DNA from: CAVWSM01 sp963757805
GTDB taxonomy: Bacteria > Actinomycetota > Actinomycetes > Jiangellales > Jiangellaceae
Assembly (NCBI GenBank): GCA_963757805.1
Contig: CAVWSM010000006.1
Coordinates: 1,302,001 to 1,366,000 of the forward strand
Direction of reading: 5' to 3'
DNA length: 64,000 nt
Of the stretch, positions 25,883-34,989 are shown one piece after another. Within the stretch, counting starts at the first letter, position 1. Each line of letters starts with the position of its first letter. The translations under genes were made by a program, and so were the position numbers. The notes below the pieces were generated by a model. It worked only from the letters and a program-made list of their open reading frames with translations, did no database searches and was not told where the DNA came from.

Positions 25883-25901
25883 TTAGGTGAGCCTAACCTA
25901 T
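25883..25901. promoter_or_regulatory. IdeR/DtxR iron box
   Basis: TTAGGTGAGCCTAACCTAT matches the IdeR consensus TTAGGTTAGGCTAACCTAA at 16 of 19 positions. It sits between the divergent sucrase/ferredoxin-like gene (start 25847) and the DUF72 gene (start 25938), and could control either. The former is the likelier target because related genes are iron-linked. Confidence 0.8.
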
Positions 25902-25937
25902 GGCCACTGCTGTGCTGGTGCAGATGTGACCTAAGCC

Positions 25938-26834
25938 ATGTCCGGGCACGATCTCGACATGGCGCGCGCGCTGGGAGACGTCCGGATCGGCATCTCGGGC
26001 TGGACCTATCCGCCCTGGCGGGGCGTGTTCTACCCGAAGGGGTTGCCGCACCGCCAGGAGCTCGCGTACGCCGCCGAGCGGCTGACCTCGATCGAGATCA
26101 ACGGGTCGTTCTACGCCCTGCAGCGCCCGTCGAGCTATCGCTCCTGGTACGACCAGACCCCCGACGGCTTCGTCTTCGCCGTGAAGGGCGGGCGGTTCAT
26201 CACCCACATGAAGAAACTGGCCGACGTCGAGACGCCCATGGCCAATTTCTTCGCCTCCGGTCTGCTGGCGTTGGGCGACAAGCTTGGGCCGGTGCTGTGG
26301 CAGCTGCCCCCGACCCTGGGGTACGACCGGGAGCGCCTCGACGCGTTCCTCGGCCAGCTCCCGCGTTCGACTCGCCAGGCTGCCGAGCTCGCCCGCCGCC
26401 ACGACCAGCGGATGGCCGACCGGGCCTGGACCGAGACCGATGCGGAACGACCCCTGCGGCATGCCGTGGAGGTGCGGCACCGGAGCTTCGAGAACCCTGA
26501 CTTTGTGGATCTGCTGCGTGCCCACGGGGTCGCACTCGTCGTGGCCGACGCCGCCGGGCGCTGGCCACGGTTGTTCGACCTGACCGCCGACTTCGTCTAC
26601 GTACGGCTGCACGGGGAGAAGGAGTTGTACGTCAGCGGCTACGACGACGCGGCGCTGGATTCGTGGGCCGAGCGGATCCGCGCATGGCGCTCCGGGACCG
26701 AGCCGCCACCGGGCCGCACAGTCGCCGCGCCCGCGGAAGACCGGCCGAGGGACGTGTACGCCTACTTCGACAACGACGTCAAGGTGCGGGCGCCGTACGA
26801 CGCCATGGCGCTGATCCGTAGGCTCGAGGCGTGA
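25938..26834 (+). CDS. DUF72 (YecE-like) family protein
   Basis: 298 residues. Begins with VRIGISGWTYPPWRGVFYPKG and has SIEINGSFYALQRPSSY, FAVKGGRFITHMKKL, AVEVRHRSFEN and YAYFDNDVKVRAPYDA, all DUF72 hallmarks. Predicted TIM barrel of unknown function. It is co-directional with the DUF3817 gene, overlapping by four bases (GTGA). An iron box lies 37 bases upstream of its start. Confidence 0.9.
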   Translation: MSGHDLDMARALGDVRIGISGWTYPPWRGVFYPKGLPHRQELAYAAERLTSIEINGSFYALQRPSSYRSWYDQTPDGFVFAVKGGRFITHMKKLADVETPMANFFASGLLALGDKLGPVLWQLPPTLGYDRERLDAFLGQLPRSTRQAAELARRHDQRMADRAWTETDAERPLRHAVEVRHRSFENPDFVDLLRAHGVALVVADAAGRWPRLFDLTADFVYVRLHGEKELYVSGYDDAALDSWAERIRAWRSGTEPPPGRTVAAPAEDRPRDVYAYFDNDVKVRAPYDAMALIRRLEA

Positions 26835-27166
26835 AACCTGGCCTGCTCCTGACCTTCCGGATCCTCGCCTACACGACGGGCGTGTGGCTCATCCTGCTGC
26901 TGCTCGCGATGGTCAACAAGTACGTCTTCGATGGCGACAGCACGCTCACACGGATGGTTGCTACGGCCCACGGCTGGATCTACTTCGCCTACGTAATCAC
27001 GGCATTCCTCGTCGCACAGCGGCTGCGCTGGAGCGCCTGGCGCACGGTGGCCCTGCTCCTCGCGGGCACGATCCCGTTCATGTCGTTCGTCGCCGAGCGC
27101 AAGGTCATGGCCGAGGTGCACCGGACCAGTCAGGCAACCGGCGCGTCATCCTCCGCAGGGGCCTGA
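26831..27166 (+). CDS. DUF3817 small membrane protein
   Basis: 111 residues from a GTG that overlaps the DUF72 stop. Three hydrophobic segments lie at about 13-30, 45-63 and 71-88; TARMVATAHGWIY-like wording (here TRMVATAHGWIYFAY) is typical of DUF3817. The function is unknown. The last 37 bases overlap the convergent SURF1 gene, so part of both C-termini is encoded on opposite strands of the same DNA. Confidence 0.85.
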   Translation: MKPGLLLTFRILAYTTGVWLILLLLAMVNKYVFDGDSTLTRMVATAHGWIYFAYVITAFLVAQRLRWSAWRTVALLLAGTIPFMSFVAERKVMAEVHRTSQATGASSSAGA

Positions 27167-27906
27167 GCCGCCGTGCGGCGCGCTGACCGTACGGCGTTGC
27201 GGGCCAGCAGGATCCAGAACACGACACCAGCCGCGGCGAAGATCCACCACTGCGCCCAGTAGGACAGGTGCTGCCACAGGCTCACCCCGCCCTGTGGCGC
27301 CGCGACGTCGACCGGCACCGGCGTAAGGCCGCGCTCCGGTGGCTCGGTGAGCAGGAGATAGCCGCCGTACGAGGTGTCGGCGGCAAGCCCGAGCTCGTCA
27401 TCAGCCTCCGGGCTGCCGAGGTAGGCCAGCTCGCCGACGTCAAGGTTGGCCGTCGCGCCGAGCGTGGCGTCGCCCTCGTCCTCGAAGGGCAGCACAATCC
27501 CGACGAGGTCGGTGTCACCTGATGGCGCGCGCAGCGCCGCCTCGCTGACCTCGTCGACCCACCCGCGGACCACTGGAACCGTCGACCCGTCGGCGGTCTC
27601 CAGCGTGGTCACGACCCACGCACCCATCGTGCGGTCCAGGACACGGCCCGGGATCGATGCCTGGGCGTCGGCGTCGTAGGTGCCCGTCACGCTGACGCGC
27701 CGTGCCTCTGCTGCGTCGGGCAAGTCCTTGCCGGGCTGCGCAAGCGTGGACAAGGGGACAGGCGCGGTGGCCAGCCGGTCGTCGCGGTTGCGCTGCTCGC
27801 GGAACCGGTCGAGCTGCCACGACCCCAGCCACACCATGCCCGCGATCACCGCGACGGCCAGCGCATGCAGCGCAAGCCAGCGTGGCGTCAGGAGCGTCCG
27901 GGACAC
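27130..27906 (-). CDS. SURF1 family cytochrome oxidase assembly protein
   Basis: 258 residues with two membrane helices: residues about 9-29 (LALHALAVAVIAGMVWLGSW) and about 216-236 (YWAQWWIFAAAGVVFWILL), separated by a periplasmic domain carrying VVRGWVDEVS. This is the SURF1/Shy1 layout, and members help assemble haem a into cytochrome c oxidase. The WLGSWQLDRFREQRNRD sequence after helix 1 is conserved. No oxidase genes are nearby. Confidence 0.88.
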   Translation of the reverse strand: MSRTLLTPRWLALHALAVAVIAGMVWLGSWQLDRFREQRNRDDRLATAPVPLSTLAQPGKDLPDAAEARRVSVTGTYDADAQASIPGRVLDRTMGAWVVTTLETADGSTVPVVRGWVDEVSEAALRAPSGDTDLVGIVLPFEDEGDATLGATANLDVGELAYLGSPEADDELGLAADTSYGGYLLLTEPPERGLTPVPVDVAAPQGGVSLWQHLSYWAQWWIFAAAGVVFWILLARNAVRSARRTAAQAPAEDDAPVA

Positions 27907-27929
27907 GCGTCGAGGCTAGTCGCCGCGCG

Positions 27930-28379
27930 TCATGACTCCTCGACCCGGTGCTGGAAGACCGGCTCTCCACCGTCGCCGACGAAGGCGTCGACATTGGCGC
28001 TCTCGTCGATCGCGATGCTCACCGTGCAGGTGCGCTCGTGCGTGAGCCGGATCGCGTTGCCGAGCATCTCGTCAGGGACCGGCCCGTCGGCGGTGTCGAC
28101 CGTGTAGCGCACGGTGATCTGCCGCAGCTTGTTGCTCTGGGGCCCAGTGAGGTCGCCGGCGAGCTCGATCTCCATGCGGACAGGCTCACCCGCGCGCCGG
28201 GTCACGAATCGCTCGACGCCGAACCCGGCACAGCCGCCGAGCGCGGCGAGGAGCAGCTCGACGGGGGAGAACGCGCCCGGTGTGCCCTTGGTCGCCATGG
28301 TCACGGTGGCCCCGCTGCTGGCGGTGCCGACATAGGTGTAGCGACCGGTGCGTTCGACGCTGCTCGTGTAGTCGGCCAT
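27930..28379 (-). CDS. OsmC family protein
   Basis: 149 residues from the ATG at 28379, whose A is also the last base of the upstream peptidase stop (TGATG), so translation is coupled. The conserved FSPVELLLAALGGCAGFGVE segment contains the reactive cysteine; the second conserved cysteine is in HERTCTVSIAI. OsmC/Ohr-type proteins reduce organic hydroperoxides; the subgroup here (OsmC-like rather than Ohr) cannot be fixed. Confidence 0.88.
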   Translation of the reverse strand: MADYTSSVERTGRYTYVGTASSGATVTMATKGTPGAFSPVELLLAALGGCAGFGVERFVTRRAGEPVRMEIELAGDLTGPQSNKLRQITVRYTVDTADGPVPDEMLGNAIRLTHERTCTVSIAIDESANVDAFVGDGGEPVFQHRVEES

Positions 28380-30545
28380 CAGGCAGCCTCCGCCAGCCCC
28401 AGCGTGTCGAGGATCCACGCCACCACGAATGCCTCCTCGCGCCAGGCTTCGTAGCGCCCGCTGCGGCCGCCGTGTCCGGCGCTCATCTCCGTCTTGAGCA
28501 GAACCGCGTCGGCGCCCCGCGCTGTCGAGCGCAGTCGAGCCACCCACTTGGCCGGTTCATGGAAGAGCACGCGAGTGTCGTTGAGCCCGGTCATGGCGAG
28601 GATCGCCGGGTAGCCGACCGGCGCGACATTCTCATAGGGCGTGTAGGACTTCATGTAGGCGTAGACCTCGGCGCTCTCCAGGGGATTGCCCCACTCCTCC
28701 CACTCGGTGACGGTGAGCGGCAGCGACGGGTCGAGGATCGAGTTGAGCGGATCGACGAACGGCACCTGCGCCACGATGCCGCGGAACGCGTCGGGCGCCA
28801 GGTTTGCAACCGCGCCCATGAGCAGACCTCCCGCGCTGCCGCCGCGCGCGGCCAGGCGGTCGGCGCTCGTCCAGCCCACCGACACGAGATGCCTTGCGCT
28901 GGCAATGAAGTCGGTGAACGTGTTGCGCTTGTGCAGCAGCTTGCCCTCGTCATACCAGCGGCGACCCATCTCGCCACCCCCCCGGATGTGCGCGATGGCA
29001 AACACCACACCGCGGTCGAGCAGCGACAGCCGCGCAACCGAGAACCACGGATCCATGCTCGCCTCGTAGGCCCCGTAGCCGTAGAGCACCATCGGCGCCG
29101 ACCCGGCGCGGGGGGTGCCGGCGCGGCTGACGATGGAGATGGGCACCCGCGTCCCGTCGTCGGCCACCGCCCACTCGCGATGCTGCTCGTAGGAGCTCGG
29201 GTCGTAGCCACCAAGCACCGGCGTCTGCTTCAGCAGCGTCAGCTCGCCGGTCGTGATATCGGTCTGGTAGACCGAGCCGGGCGTCACAAGCGACGTGTAG
29301 CCGAATCGGTAGGACGTGGTGTCGTACTCGGGGTTGCTACCGCCGCCCACCGTGTAGAGCGGCTCCGGGAAGGTGATCTCTCGCTCCGAGCCGTTCTGCA
29401 GCACCCGCAGCCCGGTGAGGCCGTCGCGGCGATGAGAAACGACCAGGTGGTCGGCGAATGCGTCGACATCGAGCAACCGGGTGTCGTCGCGGTGCGGCAC
29501 CAGCGCCGTCCACTGCGACGGGTCAGACACGGGCGCTTCGGCTAGCTCGAAGTTGAGCGCGCCGTCGTTGTGCAGCACGAGAAAGCGGTCACCCTGGTGC
29601 TCCACCGAGTATTCGACGCCCTGCCGCCGCTCCCGGAAGACCCACGGCTCGGCCCCGGGCGTCGACGCGTCCAGGAGCCGCACCTCGGACGTGACCTTGC
29701 TGCCGGCCTCGATGACGATGAAGCGCTCGCTGCGGGTGAGGCCAACGCCGACCCAGAATCGCTCGTCGGCCTCCTCGTAGACGAGATCGTCGACCTCCAC
29801 AGACGTGCCGACGCGGTGTCTCCAGACCCGGAAGGGTCGCCAGGCCTCGTCGACGGTGATGTAGAAGAGCGTCGAGCCATCGAGCGACCACGCCGAACCG
29901 TAGAACGTGTCGGGGATCTCGTCAGGCAGGTCGCTCCCCGTCGTGAGGTCGCGCACGCGCAGGACGAAGCGCTCGTTGCCGACGTGGTCAGTCGAATAGG
30001 CGAGCAGCCGGCCGTCCGGGGTCACATCGAAGTTGCCGAGGCTGAAGAACTGCGAGTCTCCGGCGGCGGCGTTTTCGTCCAGCAGCACCTGCTCGTCTGG
30101 CAGGGGCGTGCCGTCGTCGGAACGGCGAGCCGACGCACCGTTCTTTGGTGTGGAGGGGAGCGTGACCATTGGATCTGTGCGGGGCGGCGTGTCCAGCCCG
30201 GCGACGTAGGGCGCGCGGCAATGGATGGCGTACTGCTGGCCCTCGACCGTGCGCGAGTAGTACCACCACGCGCCCTTGCGCTGCGGCACCGACAGGTCGG
30301 TCTCCTGGGTGCGGGTCTTGATCTCGGTGAAGACCTGTTCGCGAAGCGCGCCCAGGTGTGCGGTGCGCGCCTCGGTGTAGGCGTTCTCCGACTCGAGATA
30401 GCCGATCGTGTCGGGGTCGTCGGCATTGCGCAGCCATGCATAGTCGTCGACTACGTCGTCACCGTGCTGGCTGCGGGTGGTCGGGATCCGCTTGGCGAGT
30501 GGTGGCGCGGTCGCGTGGGCCGGGAGCGGCGGCGGTGTCGGACAT
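28379..30545 (-). CDS. ptrB: Oligopeptidase B-type S9A serine peptidase, N-terminal frame break
   Basis: The main frame covers the propeller and hydrolase domains: AARGGSAGGLLMGAV (nucleophile), TGLNDTRVLFHEP (acid) and MSAGHGGRSGRYE (histidine). The propeller begins near HGDDVVDDYAWLRN. In the main frame the region upstream of about 30520 reads into the recQ gene without a good start. The other frame has ATG at 30545 reading MSDTAAAP, and removing one base in the GC run near 30523-30528 joins it to AHATAPPLAKRIP, giving 721 residues and a nine-base gap after recQ. Cleaves peptides after basic residues. Followed by the coupled OsmC gene. Confidence 0.85.
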
Positions 30546-30554
30546 GGCCCGAAC

Positions 30555-32678
30555 CTAGCCGACCACTCCGAGCACGAACGGCAGCACCTGCACTGCCCCG
30601 GCGTGACGGAGCGCTCGCCCGGCCACCGTGACCGTCCAACGCGAGTCGGCGAGATCGTCGACGAGCAGGACCGGGCCGTCACCGACGTCGGCCAACGCGG
30701 TCACGACGTCACGGGGCACGACGATGCGATCCCAGACGCCGGCCAGGCGAAACGCGCTGTTGCCGCCAGGTTCACCGGATGGACCGTCGCCTGCGTAGGC
30801 CAGCGTGCCGAGGTCGGCGAGCCGGCCGATCTGCGCGATGCGTCGGGCCAGCGAGTCGATGAGCTGAGGTCGCGAGCGTGAGGGCATCGCGACAACGCCG
30901 AGGGGTCGGCTCTCCCATGGCCAGTCGCGCAGGACTGCCACGCAGGCGGCGAGGACGTCATCTGGCACCGGCCCGTCGACCGCATCGGCACGGACGAGCT
31001 CGCGAACGCGGCTGCCCCAACCGAGGTCCGACAGCCGCCCCAGCGCACGGCCGACCTCGACACGGTCGCCCGCATCGATGCGGCCGCGCACGCCAACGCC
31101 GAGCCTGTCCATCGCGGTCGGCCAGAGGCCACGCGCCTCTAGAGGCACGCCGGCCCGCTCGAGGTCGCCGGTGGCCGCTGCGCGGCTCTCCGCCCGCAAG
31201 CCCACTGGATACCACGCGCCAGCACAGATGTCGCAGCGCCCACACGGCGCGGCGCGCGGGTCATCGAGCTGCCGACGCAGAAACTCCATGCGGCACGAGT
31301 CGCGAGTGCTCACGTATGCGCGCATCGCCTGTTGCTCGGATCGCCGGGTGGCCGCGACAGCCGAGTAGCGATCGATGTCGTAAGCCCACTCGGCACCGGT
31401 CGTCGTCCAGCCACCGCGGACCCGAGTGACGGCGCCATCGACGTCGAGCACCTTGAGCAGGAGCTCGAGGCGGGTGCGACGGATGTCGACGCGCGCCTCG
31501 AGCGCCGCGGTGGAAAGCGGCGACTGCTGGTCGGCGAGTGTCGCGAGCACCGCCCGTGCCTGCGTCTCCGCCGGGAACGCCACCGACGCGAAATAGCGCC
31601 AGATGTCCTCGTCTTCAGGGCCGGGCATGAGGAGGACATCGGCGTGCTCCACCGCACGGCCGGCCCGCCCGACTTGCTGGTAGTAGGCAATGGGCGACGA
31701 AGGTGCGCCGAGGTGGACGACGAACCCCAGGTCGGGCTTGTCGAAGCCCATGCCGAGCGCCGACGTGGCGACGAGAGCCTTGACCGAGTTGTCGAGCAGC
31801 GCCTGCTCGGCGGACAGGCGCTCGGCCTCGTCGGTGCGCCCGGAGTAGGCCTGCACCTCATAGCCCTGAGCGCGCAGGAACTGCGCCACCTGCTCCGTTG
31901 TTGCGACGGTCAGCGTGTAGATGATGCCGCTGCCGGGCAGGTCGCGCAGGTGGTCGGCCAGCCAGGCCAACCGGTCGGCCGCGCTGGGCAGCCGCAGCAC
32001 ACCGAGCCGCAGGGACTCGCGGTCGAGCGACCCGCGGATCGTGCGCACGGGTGCGTCACCAACGTCGAGCTGCTCGACCACGTCGGTGACGACGCGCGCG
32101 TTAGCCGTCGCCGTGGTAGCGAGCACGGGTGTTTCGGCCGGCAGACGCGTCAGCATGTCCTTGATGCGGCGGTAGTCGGGCCGGAAGTCGTGCCCCCAGT
32201 CGGAGATGCAGTGTGCCTCGTCGACGACGAGCAAGCCGACCGCGGACGCGAGCTCGGGCAGCCACACATCGCGGAACTCAGGGTTGTTGAGCCGCTCTGG
32301 GCTCACCAGCAGGACATCAACGTCTCCGGAAGCCAGCGCGGCCCGTACGGTCTCCCACTCGGTGACGTTGGCGGAGTTGACCGTGTGCGCGCGGATGCCA
32401 GCCCGCACGGCAGCGGCGACCTGGTTGCGCATCAACGCGAGCAGGGGCGAAACGATCAGCGTGGGACCGGCGCCACGTGCTCGCAGCAGCTGCGTGGTGA
32501 CGAAGTAGACCGCCGACTTGCCCCACCCGGTGCGCTGCACGACGAGCGCTCGCCCGCCGGCAACCAGGTGCTCGATCGCCTCCCACTGGCCGTCGCGGAA
32601 CTCCGCTCGCGGGTCGTCGGTGAGCGCCCGCAGCGCTCGAAGACCCTCGGTCTGGGTCCGCTCGGTCGTGGTCGGCAT
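30555..32678 (-). CDS. recQ: RecQ family helicase with a phosphoribosyltransferase-like C-terminus
   Basis: 707 residues. The helicase core has QRTGWGKSAVYF (motif I), VVDEAHCISDWGHDFRPDY (DEAH box and aromatic-rich loop), LVATSALGMGFDKPDLGFV and QQVGRAGRA (motif VI). Cysteines in RDSCRMEFLRR and APCGRCDICAG form the zinc site. There is no HRDC domain; instead the last 150 residues contain VLLVDDLADSRWTVTVAGRA, resembling a PRPP-binding loop of phosphoribosyltransferases. Unwinds DNA 3' to 5' in recombination and repair. The first gene of a leftward run with the peptidase and OsmC. Confidence 0.9.
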   Translation of the reverse strand: MPTTTERTQTEGLRALRALTDDPRAEFRDGQWEAIEHLVAGGRALVVQRTGWGKSAVYFVTTQLLRARGAGPTLIVSPLLALMRNQVAAAVRAGIRAHTVNSANVTEWETVRAALASGDVDVLLVSPERLNNPEFRDVWLPELASAVGLLVVDEAHCISDWGHDFRPDYRRIKDMLTRLPAETPVLATTATANARVVTDVVEQLDVGDAPVRTIRGSLDRESLRLGVLRLPSAADRLAWLADHLRDLPGSGIIYTLTVATTEQVAQFLRAQGYEVQAYSGRTDEAERLSAEQALLDNSVKALVATSALGMGFDKPDLGFVVHLGAPSSPIAYYQQVGRAGRAVEHADVLLMPGPEDEDIWRYFASVAFPAETQARAVLATLADQQSPLSTAALEARVDIRRTRLELLLKVLDVDGAVTRVRGGWTTTGAEWAYDIDRYSAVAATRRSEQQAMRAYVSTRDSCRMEFLRRQLDDPRAAPCGRCDICAGAWYPVGLRAESRAAATGDLERAGVPLEARGLWPTAMDRLGVGVRGRIDAGDRVEVGRALGRLSDLGWGSRVRELVRADAVDGPVPDDVLAACVAVLRDWPWESRPLGVVAMPSRSRPQLIDSLARRIAQIGRLADLGTLAYAGDGPSGEPGGNSAFRLAGVWDRIVVPRDVVTALADVGDGPVLLVDDLADSRWTVTVAGRALRHAGAVQVLPFVLGVVG

Positions 32679-32755
32679 CCGTGCCTCCTGTGAGCTGGCG
32701 ACGTTGGGTCAGACCCTAGAGAACGCCCCGGACATAACCTCCCGGCTCCGAGGGC

Positions 32756-32786
32756 TTGACCCTCACGCGACGGGAGGCCATAGCGT
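32756..32786 (+). promoter_or_regulatory. MerR-type promoter with 19-bp spacer
   Basis: TTGACC (32756-32761) and TAGCGT (32781-32786) are separated by 19 bases, the long spacer used by MerR-family activators. Within the spacer CCTCACG-N3-CGGGAGG (32760-32776) is an imperfect dyad. The expected start site is at or next to the ATG at 32794, so the mRNA is probably leaderless. Autoregulation by the adjacent regulator is inferred. Confidence 0.7.
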
Positions 32787-32793
32787 CGAAGCC

Positions 32794-33558
32794 ATGAGCT
32801 GGACGGTGGGCGAGGTCGCGCGGATGGCCGATGTGACCGTACGCACATTGCATCACTACGACGACCTGGGGCTACTGGCGCCGAGCGGTCGCACGGCTGG
32901 CGGCTACCGCACGTACGACATCGGCGACCTGGAGCGACTGCAGCGCATCCTCGCCTATCGCGAGCTCGGCCTGGGCCTCGACGAGATCACCAAGATCCTC
33001 GACGACCCGGAGTACGACATCGTGGCGCACCTACGCCGACAGCACGAGCTGCTGCGCCGCAAGCGAGCCCGGCTCGACCGGATCATCACGACACTGGAGA
33101 AGACGATGGAAGCGCACGAGCTGGGGATCACGCTGACCCCCGAAGAGATGCTCGAGGTGTTCGGCGATTTCGACCCGACCGAGCATGCCGAGGAGGTCGA
33201 GCAGCGGTGGGGCGACTCCGACGCCTACCGCGAGTCGCACCGGCGTACGTCCGCTTACACCAAGGCCGACTGGTTGGCCATCCAGCGGGAGGCGGAGGAG
33301 ATCACTGAGCACTTGGTGGAGATCTACCGGAGCGCTCGGCCCGCCGAATCCCCGGAGGCGATGGACGCCGTCGAGGCACACCGACAGCACATCAGCCGGT
33401 GGTTCTACGAGTGCTCGTACGAGATCCAGCGCGGGCTCGGCGACATGTACGTGGCGGACCCCCGCTTCACGAAGACGTACGACGACAAGGCACCGGGTTT
33501 GGCGCAGTACGTGCGCGACGCAATCCACGCTAACGCCGACCGCGCCGAGCGCAGCTGA
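32794..33558 (+). CDS. MerR family regulator with TipAS antibiotic-binding domain
   Basis: 254 residues. The winged-helix MerR head (1-75) begins SWTVGEVARMADVTVRTLHHYDD. A coiled-coil dimerisation helix follows at about 78-110. The TipAS domain (about 140-250) includes a QHISRWFYECSYEIQRGLGD segment and ADPRFTKTYDDKAPGLAQYV. TipA-type proteins bind thiopeptide or other ligands and activate transcription. The promoter has the MerR 19-bp spacer. No ribosome site is needed if the mRNA is leaderless. Confidence 0.92.
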   Translation: MSWTVGEVARMADVTVRTLHHYDDLGLLAPSGRTAGGYRTYDIGDLERLQRILAYRELGLGLDEITKILDDPEYDIVAHLRRQHELLRRKRARLDRIITTLEKTMEAHELGITLTPEEMLEVFGDFDPTEHAEEVEQRWGDSDAYRESHRRTSAYTKADWLAIQREAEEITEHLVEIYRSARPAESPEAMDAVEAHRQHISRWFYECSYEIQRGLGDMYVADPRFTKTYDDKAPGLAQYVRDAIHANADRAERS

Positions 33559-33571
33559 TCGGGTCCGGGGG

Positions 33572-34321
33572 TCAGCTCAGCGCTCCCCGGACTGCCGCGA
33601 GACAAGCCTCCGCCGTCGGTAAGCCGCGCGTCTGGTGGGCGAGCTGCGCCTGCCAGTCGGCTGGCGGCCGGACAGAGAGGTCGTACGCCCGCAGCTGCCT
33701 GCCCGTGAGCTGGCGGAACAACGCCCGCGCATCGCCGTCGAGCGCGCCAGCGGACGCGAGCTGGGCGAGGTCGAACAGGTCGCGGGCCGCACGCCGGTCG
33801 ACCCACGCGGCCGCCTTCATCGCGACGAACGCGGCCCGCGTAGGCACCGCCATGCTGGTGACGGGCACGTCGCTGTAACGCTGCTCGAGTGCGCGAAGCT
33901 CGGTGGGAAGCCCGCCCCAGCCCTGGACGTCGACGTCGAGGAGCTGCACGCGGATCGACAGGCCATCCTCGGTGACGAGGCGTGCCGCCGCGGTGGCGGG
34001 CACCGCGCTGAGTGCCGGATCCCACTGCGATCGCGGATATTCGCGGCGCAGCATCCGAGGAAGCTCCGCGTCGACCACGCGTGCCGCGCGAGCGCGGGCG
34101 GAGACGTAGAGGTCGACGTCCTCGGACAACCGCCCATTCGGCAAGTGGGTGAGGCTGAGTGCGGTGCCGCCGAAGAACACCAACCCGCTGATTTCGAGGC
34201 CGGCCAGCCCGGCCAGCATGTGCCCCACCAGATGGTCGCGGCGCACCTGCTCGTCGGTTGCCCCGAAGCGTTCTGCGACTTGGGCTCCGTCACCAGCGTC
34301 AAGCACGCTCGACCAGCTCAC
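33572..34321 (-). CDS. AbiEii/MenT-like nucleotidyltransferase toxin
   Basis: 249 residues. The nucleotidyltransferase signature GLVFFGGTALSLTHL, then RLSEDVDLYVSA, holds the GG-S/T and D-x-D metal ligands. A lysine- and arginine-rich region (AMKAAAWVDRRAARDLFDLAQL) completes the AbiEii fold. Such toxins modify tRNA 3' ends or other substrates by adding nucleotides and can act in abortive infection. It is downstream of its antitoxin, overlapping by 23 bases. It is convergent with the TipA-type regulator. Confidence 0.85.
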   Translation of the reverse strand: MSWSSVLDAGDGAQVAERFGATDEQVRRDHLVGHMLAGLAGLEISGLVFFGGTALSLTHLPNGRLSEDVDLYVSARARAARVVDAELPRMLRREYPRSQWDPALSAVPATAAARLVTEDGLSIRVQLLDVDVQGWGGLPTELRALEQRYSDVPVTSMAVPTRAAFVAMKAAAWVDRRAARDLFDLAQLASAGALDGDARALFRQLTGRQLRAYDLSVRPPADWQAQLAHQTRGLPTAEACLAAVRGALS

Positions 34322-34934
34322 GTGCGCGAGCGACGGCGGCCCGGTGCCGCTGCTGGGCGGCGAGGTCGTCGACTAGCTGCCAGTCGGCGCGCCGGCCCAG
34401 CGACACAAGCGCTTCCCCGACCGTCGCGGCGTCGACTCCGCCGAGCTCCGGTCTTGCGGCCAGGTCGATGAACGTCTGCTCGACTGTCGTCACCCAGGAC
34501 TCGACGAGGTGGGTGGTGAGTCGTTCGAGGTCAAGCCGGGCCATGTCGCGGCGGACGAACGTCGCCGCGCCGCCGAGCAGCCGCAGCCTCGGACGTTGTT
34601 TGGGCACGGCGACAACCGCCAGCGCGATCTCACGGGGGAGTGAACGGTGCATGCGGGCTGCCGACAGGTGCATGAGGGCGACCGAATCGCGACCGTAGTC
34701 GGCGGCCGCCACAGCAAGTGCTGTTGCATGCAGATCGGGCCGCCACCCGTCGTCGCCGACGCGCTCAGGAGGGACGCGTACGTAGTAGCCCGTCGCGACC
34801 CGCCGCAGCAGGCCCTGCTCCGCCAGGCGGGCGAACTCGGCCCGCGGGTGGGCGTAGACGTCGGCAGCGTCGCGCGGACGCAAGACCGCGAGCGGTCGCC
34901 GCGCGAGGCCGATGGGTAAGGTGCCAGGCACCAT
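34299..34934 (-). CDS. AbiEi-like antitoxin
   Basis: 211 residues from the ATG at 34934, which has GGAGG upstream. The N-terminal winged helix (about 20-65: EFARLAEQGLLRRVATGYYVR) precedes a larger C-terminal part with a YGRDSVALMHLSAARMH segment and TFVRRDM, as in AbiEi_4-type antitoxins. It neutralises the toxin and represses the operon. A perfect palindrome lies 13 bases upstream. The longer frame to 34970 runs through that palindrome and was rejected. Confidence 0.85.
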   Translation of the reverse strand: MVPGTLPIGLARRPLAVLRPRDAADVYAHPRAEFARLAEQGLLRRVATGYYVRVPPERVGDDGWRPDLHATALAVAAADYGRDSVALMHLSAARMHRSLPREIALAVVAVPKQRPRLRLLGGAATFVRRDMARLDLERLTTHLVESWVTTVEQTFIDLAARPELGGVDAATVGEALVSLGRRADWQLVDDLAAQQRHRAAVARARELVERA

Positions 34935-34947
34935 GAGTAAGACCTCC

Positions 34948-34964
34948 GTAGGCTCAGAGCCTAC
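34948..34964. promoter_or_regulatory. Palindromic operator of the abiE operon
   Basis: GTAGGCTCAGAGCCTAC: 8-base arms around a central base, perfect. On the minus strand it follows a TACGAT -10-like hexamer (plus-strand 34969-34974) and precedes GGAGG, so it would cover the start site. AbiEi proteins are known to autorepress at inverted repeats. Confidence 0.65.
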
Positions 34965-34989
34965 GCTCATCGTACCAGCGAGCCAGGGC

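Noticed and set aside
28280..29545. Long plus-strand frame opposite the oligopeptidase B gene
   Set aside because: Low-complexity Arg/Pro/Ala composition; the opposite frame holds all peptidase motifs.
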